64,000 nt of DNA, taken from positions 370,456-434,455 of the forward strand of contig BMTG01000006.1 in assembly GCA_014649555.1 (NCBI GenBank), read 5' to 3'. Below are positions 61,823 to 64,000 of this stretch, piece by piece (positions within the stretch are counted from its first letter, which is position 1; each line of letters starts with the position of its first letter). The notes beneath the pieces are model-generated. The model was not told where the DNA came from, did no database searches, and saw only the letters and a program-made list of their open reading frames with translations. The stretch is from Streptomyces globisporus. GTDB taxonomy: Bacteria; Actinomycetota; Actinomycetes; Streptomycetales; Streptomycetaceae. The position numbers were made by a program, and so were the translations under genes.

Positions 61823-62242
61823 CTACTGGCCGGGGGACCGCACCCAGGGAGCGAAGCCCTGATCGGGGCCTGCATCCTCGCGCCAGTACCGCAGGACGGC
61901 TTCCTGGACGAGGTCGAGCCGCTCTGCGGCGATGAGGCACGAGACCGGCTCCTGCCCGCCAGCGTCGGCCTCGAAGGCGACCACGACGGTCGGCTCCTCG
62001 CCGAGCTGACGAGTGACTTTCAGGAGCTCGTCCAGCGTCGGTGTGCGGAAGACCGGATCGTGAAAGGCGGACGGGCAGGTGGCGAAGAACGGATCGCCGA
62101 AGACCAGCTCCAGGTTGTGGTAGTAGGACAGGTCGTGGCCGGCGGCAAGCCTGAGTTGCCCGCCATCCCAGGCGACGACGTCCCAGTCCCACCAGGACCC
62201 TTCAGGGAGCTGGATCGCAGCATGCGGTCGTTCGACGTGCAC
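61823..62242 (-). CDS. Unrecognised hypothetical
   Basis: A 139-residue acidic protein with WWDWDVVAWDGGQLRLAAGH, DLSYYHNLELVFGDPFFATC and a C-terminal RLDLVQEAVLRYWREDAGPD. ATG 62242. Size, acidity and position beside an Imm10-like gene suggest the immunity or DUF-type accessory class, but no family was recognised. Confidence 0.55.
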   Translation of the reverse strand: MHVERPHAAIQLPEGSWWDWDVVAWDGGQLRLAAGHDLSYYHNLELVFGDPFFATCPSAFHDPVFRTPTLDELLKVTRQLGEEPTVVVAFEADAGGQEPVSCLIAAERLDLVQEAVLRYWREDAGPDQGFAPWVRSPGQ

Positions 62243-62452
62243 CCTCGGCCCCTCACCCCGTTCGAACAGATCGACAGGCTACACAACGGCCTGAGGCCCG
62301 CAGCTTGACGAGTTGGGACCCTGAGGTGTCTGGATAGCCCCGTTCACCGGGCTGAGCCCTCGGCAGTTCGGGAAGCATGAGGTCCTTGGTGAGGAAGGGG
62401 CTCAGTCCGGCCTCACGCAGGCGGTCCAGTACGGCCTGCTGGCGCTCTCAGG

Positions 62453-62878
62453 TCAGGTGAGGCTTATGACAGGGACCTTTGAGGGGTTCCCGTATGTGAG
62501 TACCTTCTTCACACCCGTCCGGAGTTCACCGATGTCTACGCCTGGGGCGATCCCCAGAGTTATGGCCTGGGACGGCAGTTCCAACTCCTTCGCTGACTCG
62601 CTCCGGAACTGGAGGATAAGCCAGCCTGGAAGCAGGGTTACCTCTTCAAGGCCACCGTAGTCAACGCCGTCACTCTCCGACACGATGCAGTAACTGTCCA
62701 GTTCGAGATCTATCTCCTGCTGATCAGGCTCCTCGATCATGCGCTGCAGATCGAAGTACCGGGCGTCCTCCCTGTCACCCTCAGAGATGAACACGGTGAA
62801 GGTCTGTCCAGGAACAGACTCCCCGGACTCCAGGTGCCGGATAGTCCAGTAAGGAACGCTCGGTTCGGGTTCGGCCAT
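62453..62878 (-). CDS. Imm10-like immunity protein
   Basis: A 141-residue acidic protein. The pattern FTVFISEGDREDARYFDLQR, then YCIVSESDGVDYGGLEEVTL and a late GELRTGVKKVL, fits the Imm10 family of polymorphic-toxin immunity proteins (strand-rich, GG-x-E turn). No toxin gene is visible in this window. ATG 62878. The match is by eye and moderate. Confidence 0.5.
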   Translation of the reverse strand: MAEPEPSVPYWTIRHLESGESVPGQTFTVFISEGDREDARYFDLQRMIEEPDQQEIDLELDSYCIVSESDGVDYGGLEEVTLLPGWLILQFRSESAKELELPSQAITLGIAPGVDIGELRTGVKKVLTYGNPSKVPVISLT

Positions 62879-62997
62879 CTGTCTGTTCTCCGTCCTTGGA
62901 GCTCCTCGCCGTGGAGGGGCGCCTGCGACTCTAACTTCGGCAAGGTTGGCGATGAACCCTCCTTGATGACGAGCATGACGATCTCATGGCCGGATCT

Positions 62998-63400
62998 AAG
63001 AGACAGGGCCTAACCCCGCTCCGCCGCAGAGTGCTCCCACCAGTCCGAACCACCCGACGTCCAGCCGGGATCCGTCCCATCACCCGCCCGACACCGGGCC
63101 GCCCTCCCGCAACAATGGGGGTTGCGCGGCTTACCCCGCCGCAGTGCAGTGTGCTGCCACAGGCCGTGAACCGAACCGGTACATCTTCCGCCGTCACACC
63201 CACCCCATAAGTAAGACAGCGGAAGTCAAGGGGGGAGCGCTCCTTGCCCCGTCGCAGTGTGCATCCAGCAAGCCCGACCGGCCTCCGTCCCGCCCAGAGA
63301 ACCAGCCCTCCCCGATTGCCTGAGTCCCGCCGGACGGACTTGCGCCGCTTACCCGCCCCGCATCGCATGGTGCGTCCAGCACTCCCGACCACCGGCTTGT
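62998..63400. repeat. Four diverged direct repeats, about 105-120 bp period
   Basis: Copies start near 63010, 63130, 63240 and 63345. Shared pieces: GCTTACCCCGCCGCAG and GTGC..CCAGCA..CCCGACC. The 670-base gene-free stretch 62879-63548 otherwise holds only the leader of the downstream membrane protein, with an A+T-rich GAAATATTGAA (63469-63479) that could be part of its promoter. Confidence 0.5.
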
Positions 63401-63548
63401 CCAGCCCTCGCGAATCCGCCCCGACACCCCGTCACCGGCCCCGGGCCGGGCCCGAATCGGATTCTCGCGAAATATTGAATGGCCGGCGGCAGCTGAGGAC
63501 TGTTGACCCCGCGCTCACCCGGAGCGCACCTACTCGAAGGAGTTCTCA

Positions 63549-63831
63549 TGACGACGACAGCCCCGACCACCTCGACCACCCCGGCCCCGACGGCCGCCCC
63601 AGCGCCCGTTCCCCCGGTCCCGGCCCCGTTCTGCCGGCCCCGGCGTCGCGCCGGTCCGTGCTCCTCCTGGCGGCCTCCGTCGGGCTCCTTGCCACCGTCG
63701 GCCTCCTTTACGTCCTTGCCGACCGCCCCGACCTTAGGGAGCCGCTGGAAGCCACCGCCACGATCATCGGGTCGCTCACAACCGCCGCCGGTGTCCTGTG
63801 GACCATCTCCCGGGCACTGCGCCACCGATGA
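63549..63831 (+). pseudogene. Small membrane protein, apparently frameshifted
   Basis: ATG 63549 has an excellent GAAGGAG seven bases upstream and begins MTTTAPTTSTTPAPTAAPAP. The conserved-looking membrane part (SVLLLAASVGLLATVGLLYV, then LEATATIIGSLTTAAGVLW) is in another frame, ending at 63831. A one-base slip within the C-rich 63600-63635 would join them into about 93 residues. It could be a sequencing error in a homopolymer. A terminator hairpin follows directly, as for a real gene. Confidence 0.6.
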
Positions 63832-63866
63832 CCGGGCAAGCCCTTCTCCGAGAAGGGCTTGCCCGG
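63832..63866 (+). terminator. Perfect 17-bp hairpin terminator
   Basis: Arm CCGGGCAAGCCCTTCTC, single-base centre, exact complement to 63866. It begins one base after the stop of the small membrane protein gene. Confidence 0.8.
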
Positions 63867-63946
63867 ATCGGGCCAAGGGTGCCCGCACCGCTGCGACCTG
63901 GACGGTGCAGCACACCGCGCTGCCGCACCGTGTCGGGTCGGGTCGG

Positions 63947-64000
63947 TCAGATGGCGTAGGCCCCGGTCGCGGGGCGGCCGTGCTCCCGGGCGTACGGGGT
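63947..64000 (-). CDS. C-terminal end of a gene running off the window
   Basis: The last 17 codons (TPYAREHGRPATGAYAI, stop at 63947) of a minus-strand gene. Strong third-position G/C supports coding. Too short to identify. Confidence 0.45.
   Translation of the reverse strand, partial: TPYAREHGRPATGAYAI

Noticed and set aside
1-64000. tRNA or rRNA genes and phage attachment sites
   Set aside because: No cloverleaf, GTTCGAATC-type T-arm in context, or rRNA-like sequence was recognised; no tRNA-associated direct repeats flank the accessory region.

Overview
The window is high-GC actinomycete DNA, almost certainly from a Streptomyces chromosome. The support is the codon use (third positions nearly always G or C), Shine-Dalgarno sites of the AGGAGG/GGAG type, GTG and TTG starts, a snapalysin protease, an isorenieratene-type carotenoid locus, and several Streptomyces-typical small families (DUF6131, DUF4232, DUF5958, FxLD-type methyltransferase).

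Region 1 (1-16150) is mostly intact metabolic DNA. It opens with the end of a carotenoid operon (crtY-crtT-crtU, minus strand). A STAS protein follows, then a tightly overlapped four-gene operon (acyl-CoA dehydrogenase-like, PIG-L deacetylase, NodS-like methyltransferase, family 2 glycosyltransferase) that looks like a glycoconjugate-building system of unknown product. Next come a short-chain dehydrogenase, snapalysin, and a sugar-utilisation locus (GH2 glycosidase, DUF624 membrane protein, two ABC permeases, LacI regulator, Tat-exported protein). A deletion in that locus has fused the 5'-truncated first permease head-to-head with the 5'-truncated LacI gene and removed any solute-binding protein.

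Region 2 (16200-24020) is a complete actinobacterial version of the E. coli yhf operon. It has homologues of YhfW, YhfX, YhfS, Php/YhfV, YhfT, YhfU, YhfY and the regulator YhfZ, all on the minus strand. The same CAGGATTCTG operator-like palindrome lies in front of yhfZ and in front of the first structural gene. The regulator promoter looks leaderless, with the palindrome filling the space between its -35 and -10 boxes. The substrate of this pathway is not established.

Region 3 (24300-34000) holds a NarL-type two-component pair in which the kinase frame runs without a stop into a small membrane protein. It also holds a LURP-one-like protein, a peptidoglycan-binding secreted protein, and a catabolic-type acetolactate synthase followed by an FMN/Fe-S glutamate-synthase-like protein.

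Region 4 (34000-64000) is an accessory, decaying region. It contains at least three full insertion sequences (two IS5-type DDE elements, one with a -1 frameshift, plus a third related DDE element), an IS110 element and several transposase remnants. Genes broken or cut short here include barstar-like, GNAT, HNH, NucA/NucB, PP2C, ectB and integrase fragments. An orphan degenerate type I-E-like CRISPR locus of eight repeats at 45912-46372 appears to contain two arrays of opposite orientation meeting in one hybrid repeat, with no cas genes in view. Intact islands in this stretch include a CASTOR/POLLUX-like channel, PhoD with a partner gene, and a minus-strand cluster of a methyltransferase-Nudix-PCMT fusion, a triple-Nudix protein and a membrane protein. 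Several immunity-type proteins (barstar-like, Imm10-like) fit a toxin/immunity neighbourhood.
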